A stretch of 64,000 nt of DNA from positions 140,530,241-140,594,240 of the forward strand of contig CM043945.1 of assembly GCA_014529385.2 (NCBI GenBank), in the 5' to 3' direction. Source of the DNA: Adiantum capillus-veneris. Taxonomy: Eukaryota; Streptophyta; Polypodiopsida; Polypodiales; Pteridaceae. The notes under the pieces were generated by a model that did no database searches, was not told where the DNA came from, and was given only the letters and a program-made list of their open reading frames with translations. Position 1 is the first letter of the stretch; each line of letters begins with the position of its first letter. This document shows, in pieces, positions 31,751-43,054 of this stretch. The position numbers and the translations under genes are program-made.

Positions 31751-33716
31751 ATGCTTATAGGGTGCCAAAGGCACATGCATCTGTGCTCTGGTCGTGTGAT
31801 AGAGACCGAGCAACTAGCAAGCACTTCAACTTACATGGGTTCTCAATACCCACCTACCTTAGGTTTTGGGCCCTCGGAGGGGACCCAAGATAGTACAACC
31901 CAATACCCAAACATAGCAGCTAGTGACTCTTCATTTGACTATGATATTATGGAAGGGCATCCTATCCTACACCATACCCCAAGCAAGTAAACAAAAACAT
32001 ACCTGTCTAGGCCCCACAGCCTGTATCTAGTGTGTTTAGTCGATTTATAGAAACCTTTAGTAGAGCTACTCGCTCTGGACCTGCGGCTAGTGAACTTAAT
32101 GAAGGTGAGGGAGAGGTAGATTAGCCTTTAGTGTCTCAGAGAGAGCCTATACTCCCCAAGAGTGTCCATGTCGATATCCTGCCCCATGCTTTCATGGATA
32201 ACCCTACAAAGCAATCACTCCCCGAAGTTCTACTATCTGATGGTAGGAGTCTTGCGGAGGTGCAAGAAGTTGAGCGCTATATGCAAGCGGCTAGGGAGAG
32301 GGAAATTGAGAGTTTCCTAGAACAACACCGAGCCATGAAGGGAAAGACCCCTAGGACAACAGACATAGCAATTGAGAAATCGAGTGCTCCTGAGTTAGTA
32401 GGCAATGTAGGTCAAATTGTGGGGAACTACAATGGTTCCACCTCAAGGGAAACCTCTAGTACACCAGGCCTAAAAGGGTTATTTCTCAACAAAAAATTAG
32501 AATATGACCTACAAAATGAAACCTTGAATGACCTGTACATGGGTTACACATACCATATAGGTTGGTTAGAAGTTGTAAAATCTACTTCTAGCACCACAAG
32601 TCTAGAGGAGCAGCAAAAGATGGTCTGCAATGTCATCCATAGCATCATCCAATCGGACAGGAAAAACCGAGGGATTAACATTCCTTCAATGGGCCTTATG
32701 AGATTCTTGGATACGGGCAATGCCAGACAACCTACACTATCACAGATGGAAACTCCTTCAGTGAGTCCAATGGACACTTCATATATTGTGTTGCCTGGAG
32801 TTTTGGTACATTCTGAACCCACAAGTAGTAGCTTTACTTTTCCAAATCTAACTCATCTATCTCTCGGAGACACTATGACTACGATACCTACTTTGGTGAT
32901 GAGTACAAAAAGTACACCTTGGACAGAGGATATTGAGCCAGTCAAGCAGTTAATGAGTTTGGTAGAAGATACCCAAAGGGATCTAGAACCAGCACCTAGG
33001 AAGATCCAGATTACAGACACATTGTTCCCTACACAACAACAACCTCACAAAGTCCATAGACCCCTGGCCATACCTAGTGTCATCCAAGAAGAAAGTAACT
33101 TAAAGTCATTGGAAAGTGGGCAGAATCACTTCTTGTTGGAAAGAATGTTTACAGAGGGACTACCTGACGCTATCAAAGAAATGGAGATCCCGTCTTCCCC
33201 ACGTCAAGGGACTGAAGCCCAAAAGGTGTTGTTAAACATTGCCAACTTGATGGATTTCATGGCTTTAGAAGTTAGAACCACCATCATGTCCAAACTAATG
33301 GAGACCCTAAGCTATTATTAGCTCTTCAAGCTTTCCTCAATAGAGAATTGAAGGTCAGGCTACCACAATCTGCACAGATGGATGGAGCTAGAGAGATGCT
33401 AATAGAGGAGGAACACTTAGATCCACAACCCAACCTAGATGAGAACTCTATTGTAGAAATACGTATTAACAAGCTGGGACAATACTTTGAGGGCGATGAA
33501 TCCAATGCAACCATACCAACCACTACCAAGGAATTAACTGTGAAGGGAATCCTTGATGGTGGCGCTGGGGTTAGCATTGTGACTAAAAATTGATGGGAAA
33601 CTATGGGAAGACCTCACCTTGGGACCACAACCATAGTAGTAAAGATGGCCAATGGATCTATTGTTAAACCTATTGGGATGCTAGAAGATCTCAAGATCAA
33701 GGTCTTCATTATAGAT
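31751..33716 (+). pseudogene. Gag-protease remnant lacking the gag core and zinc knuckles
   Basis: The start MLIGCQRHMHLCSGRV aligns with the young element's N-terminus and ends at a TAA near 31990. The frame 32131-33321 aligns first with its residues of about 150-330 (EQQKMVCNVIHSIIQS, QPTLSQMETP), then jumps near 32900 directly to the region after the knuckles (PVKQLMSLVEDTQRDLEP, RPLAIPSVIQEES). The intervening roughly 700 residues are missing in frame. The protease segment 33348-33593 has ILDGGAGVSIVTK followed by a stop. It also carries an extra stretch (AEVQEVERYMQAAREREIES) not seen in the young copy. Confidence 0.85.
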
Positions 33717-33984
33717 CGGCCGTAATCGAAAATTAGACAAGAAGAGTAAGAGATATAAGAGGCGACCATGTCGAGCAAATGTGCGTGCTAGAATAAATGA
33801 AAAGAAAGCAGACAAAGAACACGTAGAGCTTAAAAAGATCCAAGCAAGAGTTGAGGCTAGAGAAAGACAACAACATCTTAGACACCAGTGAGAGGCTAAT
33901 CTGGGAATCAGGGAAGCATTTTTTGAAGACATTGATGATGATTCATTGGAATCTAAGCCACCTCTATGATATCCAATTGAACTA

Positions 33985-34236
33985 AATAGACTCTATGGGA
34001 GAGTACTATATAACGCATTATTGGATACAAGAGCTCAACATAATTTGTTATCCTATGGAGTTTGGTGTCAGCTAGGAAAACCACCCCTATCCACAAGCAC
34101 CATCCAAGTCAAGGGTGTCAATAAGAAGAAGACCACTGTTTTTGGAATCCTATACACTCCTGTTATTTATGACAATGGAACCATGGTTCAAAGCTTTTTT
34201 GTCATGCCTGTTTTGGTACTATGGAGGGTAATATAA
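33985..34236 (+). pseudogene. Second retropepsin-like segment
   Basis: After stops and a frame change, the frame reads LYGRVLYNALLDTRAQHNLLS, then WCQLGKPPLS and FFVMPVL. The pattern LLDT-x-A-x-x-N-LLS is the N-terminal half of a retropepsin with the active-site Gly changed to Arg. The young element has no counterpart at this place, so this copy carries two protease-like segments. A foreign insertion or a lost domain of the ancestor are both possible. It is short and damaged; no flap-side GRP/GAP motif follows. Confidence 0.55.
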
Positions 34237-34382
34237 ACATGGGGCACAAATGAATATCTGTAGTCAAATGTAATATCGATTGGGAGACCGAGAGTATCAC
34301 GACGTAGAAACCAACTCATGGCCCTACGGCTCAAGGAATAACACCTGAAATCTCACCTCTTCATAACACAAAAAACAACAAA

Positions 34383-35136
34383 TTGTTACCAATCCAAAAA
34401 TTCACAATATCCTTGCCAATAACACAAACCTCTAAAGCTTCAACTTCCATGGCTATGATATACAATGCTACATCAAAGGCTCCACATGATTTGACCAAGG
34501 GTACATATCAATGGGTCCCCAAGGTATCATTATCGGACCCCCCTATGGTTCAAGTTAATTCACAAAGGAAACCTCGAAGGAAGGCATCCACTCAGGTTAA
34601 GAAGGTGAAAGCCAAATCATGTTGGGTTCCCAAAAAATTATAAGCCCAAGTCTACTATGATGGAAATGATCAAATTTGGGTACCTAAACGTAAATTGTGT
34701 CCTTCCCTATCCACTACAAAACCATGTGAGTCAAACTTTGTGATTGCAAAGCCGATGGAAGAGCGTGGGAAGGGAAAGATCATAGAATGCTACACACCTA
34801 TTCTAGAGCTAGTTTGGGTTCCAAGAAGGCAGCTTAGCTCTGGAAAGTGGGAGTTCCATGAAGCTTCTAGCTCCTCACGTAATGCATCCATAGAGGTAAA
34901 AGCTTCTACACAACCTCCACCTACCATAGGCAGCCTCCATGAAGCTACAAAAGATTTGACACCTCCCATTGTTTAATTATTACATGATGCACTACTTCAA
35001 GTTTGTTCATGGAAGAGTACCTTACCACCCTTGCAACTCGATGAGGCACCCAAGGTAATAGAGAAATATTGGCTAAAATCCTCACCTGTTACCAATTGGA
35101 ATAACTGGTTCCAAAAGGTGATGACATCCTTTTAAA
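34383..35136 (+). pseudogene. C-terminal WVPK-repeat region of the relative
   Basis: Frames 34383-34643 and 34695-34976 align with the C-terminal 200 residues of the young polyprotein. W-V-P-K/R motifs occur in YQWVPKVSL, CWVPKKL, QIWVPKRKLC and LVWVPRRQ, followed by the shared tail ASTQPPPTIGSLHEATK. A stop separates the frames. The motif's retention across two otherwise diverged copies suggests it mattered in the ancestor. Confidence 0.8.
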
Positions 35137-35149
35137 GTATGATCTACCC

Positions 35150-35161
35150 AAGGAAGGGGGG
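35150..35161 (+). other. Polypurine tract after the relative's ORF
   Basis: AAGGAAGGGGGG, identical to the internal tract of the young element at 21223-21234 and in the same place just after the ORF. Confidence 0.65.
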
Positions 35162-35432
35162 AGTCTTCATTCACGTCAGCCTATTGAATTATTTCCCTCT
35201 TACCCTTCTTTCCCTAACCCTTGAGCTTTTTGATTTTAGGGATTGTATATATATAGATATATACAAACTAACTACCCTAGTTTAAAATAAAACAAACCAA
35301 AAAAAAAAACAGTAAAGAGAAAGAGAAATTAGCAAATGCGTGTGCACAATACTAGTCAAAATCATTGACCCAGACCTACACATGTCACATCAGGTACACT
35401 GAACCAGAAACCTATGTCATCAAACACCTAAC

Positions 35433-35682
35433 CATCCTCTATTTGTGTTCACATATATGGATGATTCTTACGAATATTCTTTTTACGTGTCCCAAGTAAT
35501 GCATTTATATTATCCTCATATTTCCTCTCAATGGGATTCGGTTGGAACACTCGCTTGTGAGAGAAATGTTGAGGAGTTATAGTGGCTGGTCTACCTCTTG
35601 ACTACGACGGATCCCTATTCTATCGAGGAAGTTCTCCCAATTGCCCAATTAACCTTTTACCCAGGTTGAGTATGCATGCTAG
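35433..35682. other. Unassigned stretch
   Basis: No gene or repeat boundary is seen. It lies between the end of homology of the Gag-protease relative and the left LTR of the large Tat-type element. Confidence 0.4.
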
Positions 35683-36013
35683 AGAGGGGGAATGGTGGAA
35701 CACACCTGGCACAAACACAAGGGCCTCTCTATAGCTCACGGTATCCACAATACCCTTATCCTCTTGGAAAACACCTTCAAAACACACTTTACACTAGCAG
35801 ACTACCGCCTGCTCTATTTCCACTATTCACACACTCCACAAACCCACCACACAAAGCATATCTATTGCCACGGTCTATCTCCACCCTTACACACACTCAC
35901 AGCCACTCAATCTCACCCTCTGACACAAAACACCATTGGTCCGGGGGGGCACACACATCCACACTGCCGGCACCGAGGGGAAACATGAAAGCAGGAGAAA
36001 GAGAAGGGGGGAA
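35683..36013 (-). repeat. Left LTR of the large Tat element, piece 1
   Basis: Matches 56523-56840 closely (AGAGGGGGAATGGTGG...AAACATGAAAGCAGG). It ends in GGGAA, the target duplication of the copia element that splits it. Confidence 0.9.
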
Positions 36014-36335
36014 TGTTGAGATGTCGAGCTCTACACCTTGAGCTGGCATCCACTACGGGTCTTGGCCGCTTACGGCATTTACTCACTGGCGCGTTAGGTG
36101 ACCGACATGGAGGATCTCTGCCAGTGATTCTACAGCTGGACTACACATATAGTTCCAGCCTAGTACGCTTCTAGCGAGTTCACACTTAGTGATCGCATGT
36201 ACATATGTGCTACTTTTCAGCTTTAGCACTTAGTCATTTTGTACTCTCTTTTTTGTGAAGAAGAAGAAGAAGCTTTCCATCTCTATGTGCTTTGTGCTTG
36301 TCTTGTGTAGCTCTCTTGCATCCTCATTCTTTACA
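36014..36335 (+). repeat. 5' LTR of the plus-strand copia element
   Basis: TGTTGAGATGTCGAGC...TCATTCTTTACA, 322 bp, direct repeat of 40961-41282. Confidence 0.97.
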
Positions 36336-36348
36336 TGGTATCAGAGCC
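36336..36348 (+). other. Primer-binding site, initiator-Met tRNA type
   Basis: TGGTATCAGAGCC begins immediately after the LTR with no spacer, as is usual in plant copia elements. Confidence 0.95.
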
Positions 36349-36587
36349 TGGTGCAGACAAGAGAGGCTAAGAGAGCAAGAGCATCACAATCCCTTCGTTC
36401 GCACAAGTTTCTGAACAGGTCTCCAAAGTGCAGTATACAGAGATTTACTGTACAAGTACATTGGTTGTATGTACGCTTGATTGTGGACACTCGTTGAGTG
36501 TAGAAAGCGTTACAGGTACCACGATAGCAGGTTCAGCAGATTTGCAGGTTTTTGGAGATTGCAGCTATTTTGTCTTAGTGCTTCAAG

Positions 36588-37660
36588 ATGTCTGACGGTT
36601 TCAGTCAGATTGTTACTGAGAAGCTTGAGAAAAATAACTACCCTGCATGGAAGTTCAGAATAACAAATTTCCTAAAAGGAAAAGGTTATTGGGACTATGT
36701 AAAAGGAGACAATGAAAAGGAACCAGAGATTCCCGAGGCAAATGATACAGCAGAACAAAGGAAAGCTTTGAGGGACTGGCAACAAGGCTAGATCAAAGTG
36801 ATGTATTGGCTGTCTATGAGCATCACAGATGGCATGATGGGCTATCTACAGGATGCTCAAACCCCCGCCATTGCATGGAGAAACTTAGGCAGAGTGTTCG
36901 AGGTGAACACCAAGGCCAGGAAGCTTCAACTAAAGTCGGAGCTAAATCAGGTTAAGAGGAACAACCTCTCAATCAATGATTATGCCTTGAAGATCAAGAG
37001 TATCATTGAGGCTCTTGGATCTATTAAAGTCTCAGTGGAAGACGATGACATTGTCCGTGCATGCTTGGATGGTCTAGGCGATGAGTATGTACATTTTAGG
37101 TCTTCCATGAATACAAGAGACGACATCCCCGTGTTCCAAGATTTGGTTTCTATCCTTATTCTTGAGGAGAAGAACCTTGACACATCTTCTTCTCATGGCA
37201 GAAATAATTCTGAACAGGCCTTCTATTCTAACTCCAACAGAGGTAGAGGTAGAGGTAGAGGTAGAGGTAGAGGTAGAGGTAGAGGTAGAGGTAGAGGTAG
37301 AGGTAGAGGTAGAGGTAGAGGTCGTGGTCGAGGCCCAAGGGGTTGCAGGGGCCAATTTTTGGAAGGTCAATCAAATCAAAACAATATAGGTGGCAGGGGA
37401 AACCAGTCTCAAGGCACGGGGAGTCAAAGAGGTCGTGGTGCAGGATCAAGCAGGCAGCAACATACTCCAGATAGCAGAGAATGTTGGACTTGTGGTGAAA
37501 GAGGTCACATGTCACGTGACTGTCCAAAGGGAAAAGCAAGTGGAAAGAGAGAACAGGGCAACTATGCATCTACTAGCAGAGATGCAGATGACAACAAAAA
37601 CGAGCACATGTTTGTTATGCAGCATGTAATGAATACAATGACTGCAGAGAATTCCACCCA
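36588..37660 (+). pseudogene. gag with RG-hexamer expansion and CCHC knuckle (plus-strand copia)
   Basis: Starts at ATG 36588 with MSDGFSQIVTEKLEKNNYPAW, a typical copia gag opening (N-Y-x-x-W). A TAG at 36789-36791 interrupts it in the same frame. The gag body follows (TKARKLQLKSELNQVK, SINDYALKIKSI). At 37239-37322 fourteen tandem AGAGGT units encode an alternating Arg-Gly tract. A CCHC knuckle CWTCGERGHMSRDC lies at about 37482-37523. Gag packages the element's RNA; an Arg-Gly tract could add RNA binding. Without the TAG the frame would be open to the protease. Confidence 0.9.
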
Positions 37661-39344
37661 AGATGATGTTTGGTATGTGGATTCAGGTGCCTCTAATCAC
37701 ATGACGTCTTGTGGAGAGTGGTTTAGAGATATGTGCAAACCAGATGTGTCAGGCTATGTGCAGACAGGAGACGACACAGCTCACCCCATTGCTCATGTAG
37801 GGGACATACCTCTAAATATGAAGAGTGGGAAATCAAAGTACTTAGCAGATGTACTTCATGTCCCAAACATTACAAAGAATCTTGTTTCTGTTGGACAAAT
37901 GGTTGAGCAGGGTTTGCAGGTTCGCTTCAATCCAAATGGCTGTTATGTAGAAGATTTCCAGAATGGCTGTAAGCTGATAACAGAGGGCAAATGTGTGGGC
38001 AGAATGTTTACGCTGAATGTAGACATGCCTGAGGTAAAAGCTGCATTATTTGCACAGGGCACAAGTGCTGTGGCTGATGTTGACATTTGGCACAAACGCA
38101 TTGGCCATGTCAATGAGCAGAGATTGCGCAACATGCAATCAAAATAGATTGTAAAAGGTTTGCCCAAATTCAAGGTGGATGGTATGCATAAAGTGTGTGC
38201 AGCATGCCAGTTTGGAAAACAGTCAAAGGACTCATTTCCACATGAGCGCAATGTATGTAAAAAGCCACTTGAGGTGGTGCACACAGATGTTTGGGGTCCA
38301 ACCGATACTGTAAGTATACATGGTTGCAGGTATTATGTCTCTTTCATTGATGACCATACAAGGAAAGTATGGGTCTACTTCATGCGTAACAAAAGTGAAG
38401 TGTTTGGTCACTTTCAAGACTTCAAAGTCATGATTGAGAAGGAGACAGATATGCAAATCAAGACATTGAGGTCAGATGGAGGGGGAGAGTACTTCTCCAA
38501 TGATTTTTCAAATTTTCTGCGAATGCATGGTATACGCAGGCAGTTTACATGCAGATATACTCCACAACAGAATGGGGTCACAGAAAGGAAAAACAGGCAC
38601 ATTGCAGAGGTTGCACGTGCATTGATGAATGAGAAGAACATGCCTCATCATTTCTGGGCTGAAGCCGTAAATACAGCTGTGTCCATTATGAACAGGACAC
38701 CTACAGCTGCGGTGCATGATGTAACACCCGAGGAAACGTTTACAGGTACAATGCCTGATTTGGCACACTTGAAAGTGTTTGGATGCATAGCTTATGTGCA
38801 TGTACCAGATGAGTTGCGTAGGAAATTGGATCCTAAAGCAGAGAAATGTATTCTTGTGGGATATTCCCTTGAACAAAAGGGGTACAGGTGCTACAATCCT
38901 ACCACACGAGAATTACGAGTGAGCAGAGATGTAGTCTTTGATGAGATGAACAGCTGGTACAGTAATGCACATGGCACTATTGGGGCTGATGTAAAAGATG
39001 ATGTGGTTGTACAAAATGTGAGGCCACAGTCACAGGTTTTGAGTGGACCACAAGAGTCCTCTTCTCGTGGCTCTGTTGAGAAACCATGGAATGGTAGACT
39101 ACGTACGCAGGTTACTCCACCAAAGGGTACATGGAATGTATCACGAAAAGGAAAGGAAAAGGTTGATGAACCTCCCTTTATTGCTGATGCATCATCAGGT
39201 TTTTCACATGTAGACATGGATTCAGATGGTTCTGAACAAAGTCTTGATGAGGAATTTGGAATTCCTGCTGTCAGGACACCTGGTGTAAGGAAAGTACAAG
39301 AAGATGCTAGAGGGAAAAGGAGTGATTGGACCGCGCAGATCTAA
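37661..39344 (+). pseudogene. Protease and integrase (plus-strand copia)
   Basis: The protease has WYVDSGASNHMTS with a normal D-S-G active site near 37675. The integrase zinc-binding part shows WHKRIGHVNEQRL, a TAG at 38145-38147, then CAACQFGKQ. The core has HTDVWGP, LRSDGGGEY and NGVTERKNR, so the D, D and E are present. FGCIAYVHVPDELRRKLDPK and CILVGYS follow, as in other copia integrases. The gag-integrase frame runs from 36588 to 39344 broken only by the two TAG codons. A one-base frameshift at about 39305-39340 separates it from RT. Confidence 0.92.
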
Positions 39345-40988
39345 TAGAGTCAGAAATCCAGTTCAAAAATTGGCTTATGATGGGTATCTAGCGCATCACC
39401 AAGCCTACATGGCTAAGGTGATACAGGATGTGGAGCCCACATGTTTTGAGGATGCAGTTGGAAATGTGCATTGGGATGATGCAATGAATGAAGAGATGGC
39501 TGCATTGGAAGCAAACGACACATGGGAGTTGGTGCCATTGCCAAGTGGCAAGAAAGCTATTGGCTATAAATGGGTGTATAAAACCAAGCATAAGGCTGAT
39601 GGTAACATTGAGCGTCACAAGGCAAGGCTGGTCGCAAAGGGTTATGCACAGACGTATGGCATAGACTATGAGGAGACCTTTGCTCCAGTGGCAAAGATGA
39701 CGACTATGAGAGCTGTCATAGTAGTGGATGCATCTAGAGGATGGATTATGCATCAAATGGATGTAAAGAAAGCCTTCTTGAATGGTGAGTTGCAAGAGGA
39801 AGTGTATATGGATCAGCCACATGATTATGTCGATCCAGGTTACCCAGATTATGTATGCAGACTTCTCAAAGCTTTGTATGGTTTGAAGCAGGGCTCTAGA
39901 GCATGGTATGACAGGATTGCCAGGTATCTTGTCAGTATTGGTTTTAGGAGAGCTCATGCTGATCATTCACTCTATGTACATGAGAGTGATGTGGGGATTG
40001 TGGTCATTACCATATATGTAGATGACCTTATTATTGTTGGTGACAATGCCATGGAGATTGACCATGTGAAGGGTCTTCTCAAACAGGAGTTTGAAATGAA
40101 AGATTTAGGCGAGTTGCGCTACTTTCTTGGCATTGAGGTGATCAGGACTCCAGAGGGTGTATGGCTATCACAGAGACAGTATGCTTCGGACATGTTGTCA
40201 AAGTATGGTATGGCTGATTGTAAGCCAATTTCTATTCCCTTGGATGTGAATGCAAAGCTGAGTGCAGAGAAGGGTGATGTTGTTGAGGATGTCAACATGT
40301 ACAGGAAGATTGTGGGTAGTCTAATCTACTTGACTATCACGAGGCCAGACTTGATCTACACAGTAGGCTTGGAGAGTCAGTTCATGAAGCTTCCGAGGAA
40401 GCCACATTTGGATGGAGTATGATGCACACTTAGGTATGTGCAAGGTACTCTTGACTACGCATTGTTCTATGCAGCAAATGCACCATTAGCATTGTATGGG
40501 TATACAGATGCAGATTAGGCAGGTAGCATTGTTGATAGGAGATCTACGAGTGGCTTCATGTTCTCTTTTAGGAGTGCTGCTGTTACTTGGAGCAGCAAAA
40601 AGCAGCCTACGGTTGCTTTATTGAGCACAGAGGTGCAGCAGTTGCAGAGTGCGAGGTAGCTTGGCTACGCACATTACTTGAGGACTTGGGAGTGCAGGTG
40701 GACCAACAAATTTTCATCCATTGTGACAACCTCAGCAGCATGCAGTTGGCTAGGAACCCAGTGTTCCATGCCAGGACCAAACACATAGAGGTCCATTACC
40801 ACTACGTTCGAGAGCGAGTGTTGGCGGGAGACATCGACTTGGTCTATGTCAGCATAGAGGAGCAGATAGCGGATATCTTTACCAAGGCCCTCGGAGCTGA
40901 GAAGCTTCGACGTTTCCGGACTATGCTTGGACTCTACGACATGCAGAGCTCGAGGGGGAGTGTTGAGATGTCGAGCTCTACACCTTGA
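39304..40988 (+). pseudogene. Reverse transcriptase and RNase H (plus-strand copia)
   Basis: RT motifs are AMNEEMAALEANDTWELV, YKWVYKTKHKADG, HKARLVAKGYAQ, HQMDVKKAFLNGEL, ALYGLKQGSRAWYD and the catalytic ITIYVDDLIIVG near 40015. The frame ends in TGA at 40420-40422, then continues with YVQGTLDYALFY, a further TAG near 40517, and a frameshift near 40635. RNase H closes with HCDNLSSMQLARNPVFHARTKHIEVHYH and IADIFTKAL. It copies the element RNA in the particle; this copy cannot. Confidence 0.92.
40951..40960 (+). other. Polypurine tract of the plus-strand copia element
   Basis: CGAGGGGGAG directly before the 3' LTR's TG. Confidence 0.85.
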
Positions 40989-41282
40989 GCTGGCATCCAC
41001 TACGGGTCTTGGCCGCTTACGACATTTACTCACTGGCGCGTTAGGTGACCGACACGGAGGATATCTGCCAGTGATTCTACAGCTAGACTACACATATAGT
41101 GCCAGCCTAGTACGCTTCTAGTGAGTTCACACTTAGTGACCGCATGTACATATGTGCTACTTTTCAGCTTTAGCTCTTAGTCATTTTGTACTCTCTTTTC
41201 TGTGAAGAAGAAGAAGAAGCTTTCCATCTCTGTGTGCTTTGTGCTTGTCTTGTGTAGCTCTCTTGCATCCTCATTCTTTACA
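40961..41282 (+). repeat. 3' LTR of the plus-strand copia element
   Basis: 322-bp direct repeat of 36014-36335, followed by the GGGAA target duplication. Confidence 0.97.
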
Positions 41283-41287
41283 GGGAA

Positions 41288-41678
41288 GGGGAAACAACAG
41301 CAATAGGGGGCAACACTAGCTTGATTGCACTTCAAAAGGCATGTACACTGGTTTGCACTGCCATCATCATGGCCATTTTCAAGAAAAAAGTACAAAGGGG
41401 TTGATCTATCAGAGAACTCCGCTTTGCATGCTTCAAATGGCACCAGAAAAGCCCCTAATTTGATTAAAATTTGATTTTTATAAGGGGGGCCTTCAATTTT
41501 GGAAATTACGCTTCAATTGGTCCATCTGGTACCCTGATTTGGCATCTTTACGAAGGGGGAACCACTTTATTTTTTTCCTCTGCCCTCTCTTTCTCTCTTT
41601 ACACTTGGGGGGGTGCAATAGCGACGTCGCTATTACCCCTCGGTACTCTTTTATTTTTTATATTTTTCCTCATTTTTT
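41288..41678 (-). repeat. Left LTR of the large Tat element, piece 2
   Basis: Matches about 56860-57230 (GGCATGTACACTGG, ACAAAGGGGTTGATC, AATAGCGACGTCGCTATT). The last phrase is a palindrome around GACGTC. It ends in TTTTT before the next copia element. Confidence 0.9.
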
Positions 41679-41905
41679 TGTTGGAATTAGGGTTGCAGAG
41701 AAACACACACAACTTGGAGAAGATGAAGGAAGCTCAAGGCACACAATAGAGAGTGTTTAATTGAGTGTGCAATGGAAAGATGGATAGCCCTAGAGTGATG
41801 GGCGTATATACAATGCACGGGGGGAAAAACCTCGTAAAGAGGGAAAAAATTCCCGGGCGGTCCTAGTGTGTTCACACACATCACTACCACATGTATATGG
41901 TAACA
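41679..41905 (-). repeat. 3' LTR of the minus-strand copia element
   Basis: TGTTGGAATTAGGG...TATATGGTAACA, direct repeat of 46625-46851. Confidence 0.96.
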
Positions 41906-41917
41906 AATCCCCCCTGG
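41906..41917 (-). other. Polypurine tract of the minus-strand copia element
   Basis: The minus strand reads CCAGGGGGGATT up to the LTR's TG. Confidence 0.8.
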
Positions 41918-41980
41918 AGTGATGCGGTGAACGAGAGTTGGCACATGAGTAAAGGTAAGTGCCATGCCCTGAGGACATGA

Positions 41981-43054
41981 TCAATCCACAAAGGGGAGTA
42001 AGCCCAAAGCTTTGCGGAAAGCTTCAAGCTTCTCACGAGACAATGCCTTTGTGAAAAGATTTGCAAGGTTGTCCTGTGTTGGCACATAAGCTAAGCTGAT
42101 CTCTCCTGCTGAGAGCCTCTCCCTGACATAGTGGTAATGCACCTCAATGTGCTTTGTGCGAGCATGAAAAACTGGGTTCCTCGCAATTGCCAATGCGCTC
42201 TGACTGTCAGTGTAGATAGTGTTGGCAGTGTCCTGTCCAACACCCAAATCAGCCATAAGGCGTCTGAGCCATACACACTCAACCGTAGCTGTGAAGACTG
42301 CCCTGTACTCAGCCTCACAACTCGAAGCGGCCACAATAGGTTGCTTCTTGCTCAACCATGATATACATGAACTGCCAAACATGAAACAAAAACCACTTGT
42401 GGGCACTCACATGTCAAAACAACCAGCCCAACCTGAGTCCGAAAAAGCATGTAAGTCTGGCGGCAATGATCCCCCCTTGGGATAAAACAAGCCAAGATGT
42501 AAAGTGCCACTAAGGTAGAGGAAAATCCTCTTGACATCCTGCCAATGCTTAGACCCTGGGCTATGCATAAATCTGTTGACCTGTGAGACTACAAACTGAA
42601 TATCTGGCCTCGTGTTGCATACATAAATGAGGCAGCCAACAACAGTTTGGTAAAGAGTGACATCAGCAGGATCGCCAGCATCATGTAGACTCAACTTCAA
42701 ACCTGTTTCCATGGGAGTGACAATAGGTTTGCAATCCTCAAGTCCAAACTTACATAGAAATGTTTCTATGTAGCTTTTCTGACAGAAGGCGATACCACCA
42801 TCACACTGCTTAAACTGTATACCCAAGTAATGATGCAACAGCCCCAAATCTTTCATCTTGAAAGTAGCATTCAAATCAGCCTTAAATTCATCATTATGTC
42901 TCTCATTTGGTCTAGTGATCAGAAAATCATCGACATAAAGAACCACAATGACAAGTACATCACCCTCACGCTGTACATACAATGTGCTTTTTGTTGGACT
43001 GTTTACGAAAGCCTTGTTTGGCCAAATGAGTGTCAGCTTTCTCATACCAAGCAC
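41981..43054 (-). pseudogene. RT second half and RNase H (minus-strand copia)
   Basis: The frame 42407-43054 carries the catalytic VLYVDDFLITR, KMKDLGLLHHYLGIQF and NTRPDIQFVVSQVNRFM, ending at a TGA at SGWAGCFDM. The frame 41981-42406 continues with RNase H motifs ISWLSKKQPIVAASSCEAEYRA, YTDSQSALAIARNPVFHARTKHI and LANLFTKALSREKL. RNase H of copia elements removes the RNA strand during cDNA synthesis. The frame break upstream, near 43000-43050, separates it from the first half of RT. Confidence 0.92.

Larger units (their letters stand above)
30426..35432 (+). mobile_element. Decayed relative of the Gag-protease element, 3' LTR missing
   Basis: A diverged 5' LTR (30426-31005), a decayed Asp-type primer site (31010-31027), a leader, gag-protease remnants (31751-35136) and a polypurine tract (35150-35161) follow the plan of the 19-28 kb element in plus orientation. 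Homology continues to about 35432 and no 3' LTR is found before the next repeat. The gag core and all zinc knuckles are deleted, while an additional protease-like segment is present. It inserted inside a miniature element. Confidence 0.85.
36014..41282 (+). mobile_element. Ty1/copia retrotransposon, full length, lightly decayed
   Basis: LTRs 36014-36335 and 40961-41282 are both 322 bp and differ at about eleven positions by eye. The target duplication GGGAA lies at 36009-36013 and 41283-41287. An initiator-Met primer site and a GA-rich polypurine tract sit at the inner edges. The order gag, protease, integrase, RT, RNase H is that of Ty1/copia. Lesions are two in-frame TAG codons, a frameshift before RT, and stops plus a frameshift in RNase H. 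The uninterrupted target sequence can be read at 56840-56860. Confidence 0.97.

Noticed and set aside
41666-41678. TTTTT as proof of a target duplication for the minus-strand copia
   Set aside because: Accepted only as consistent, since a T run could match by chance; the partner LTR sequence at 57225-57235 supports the insertion point better.
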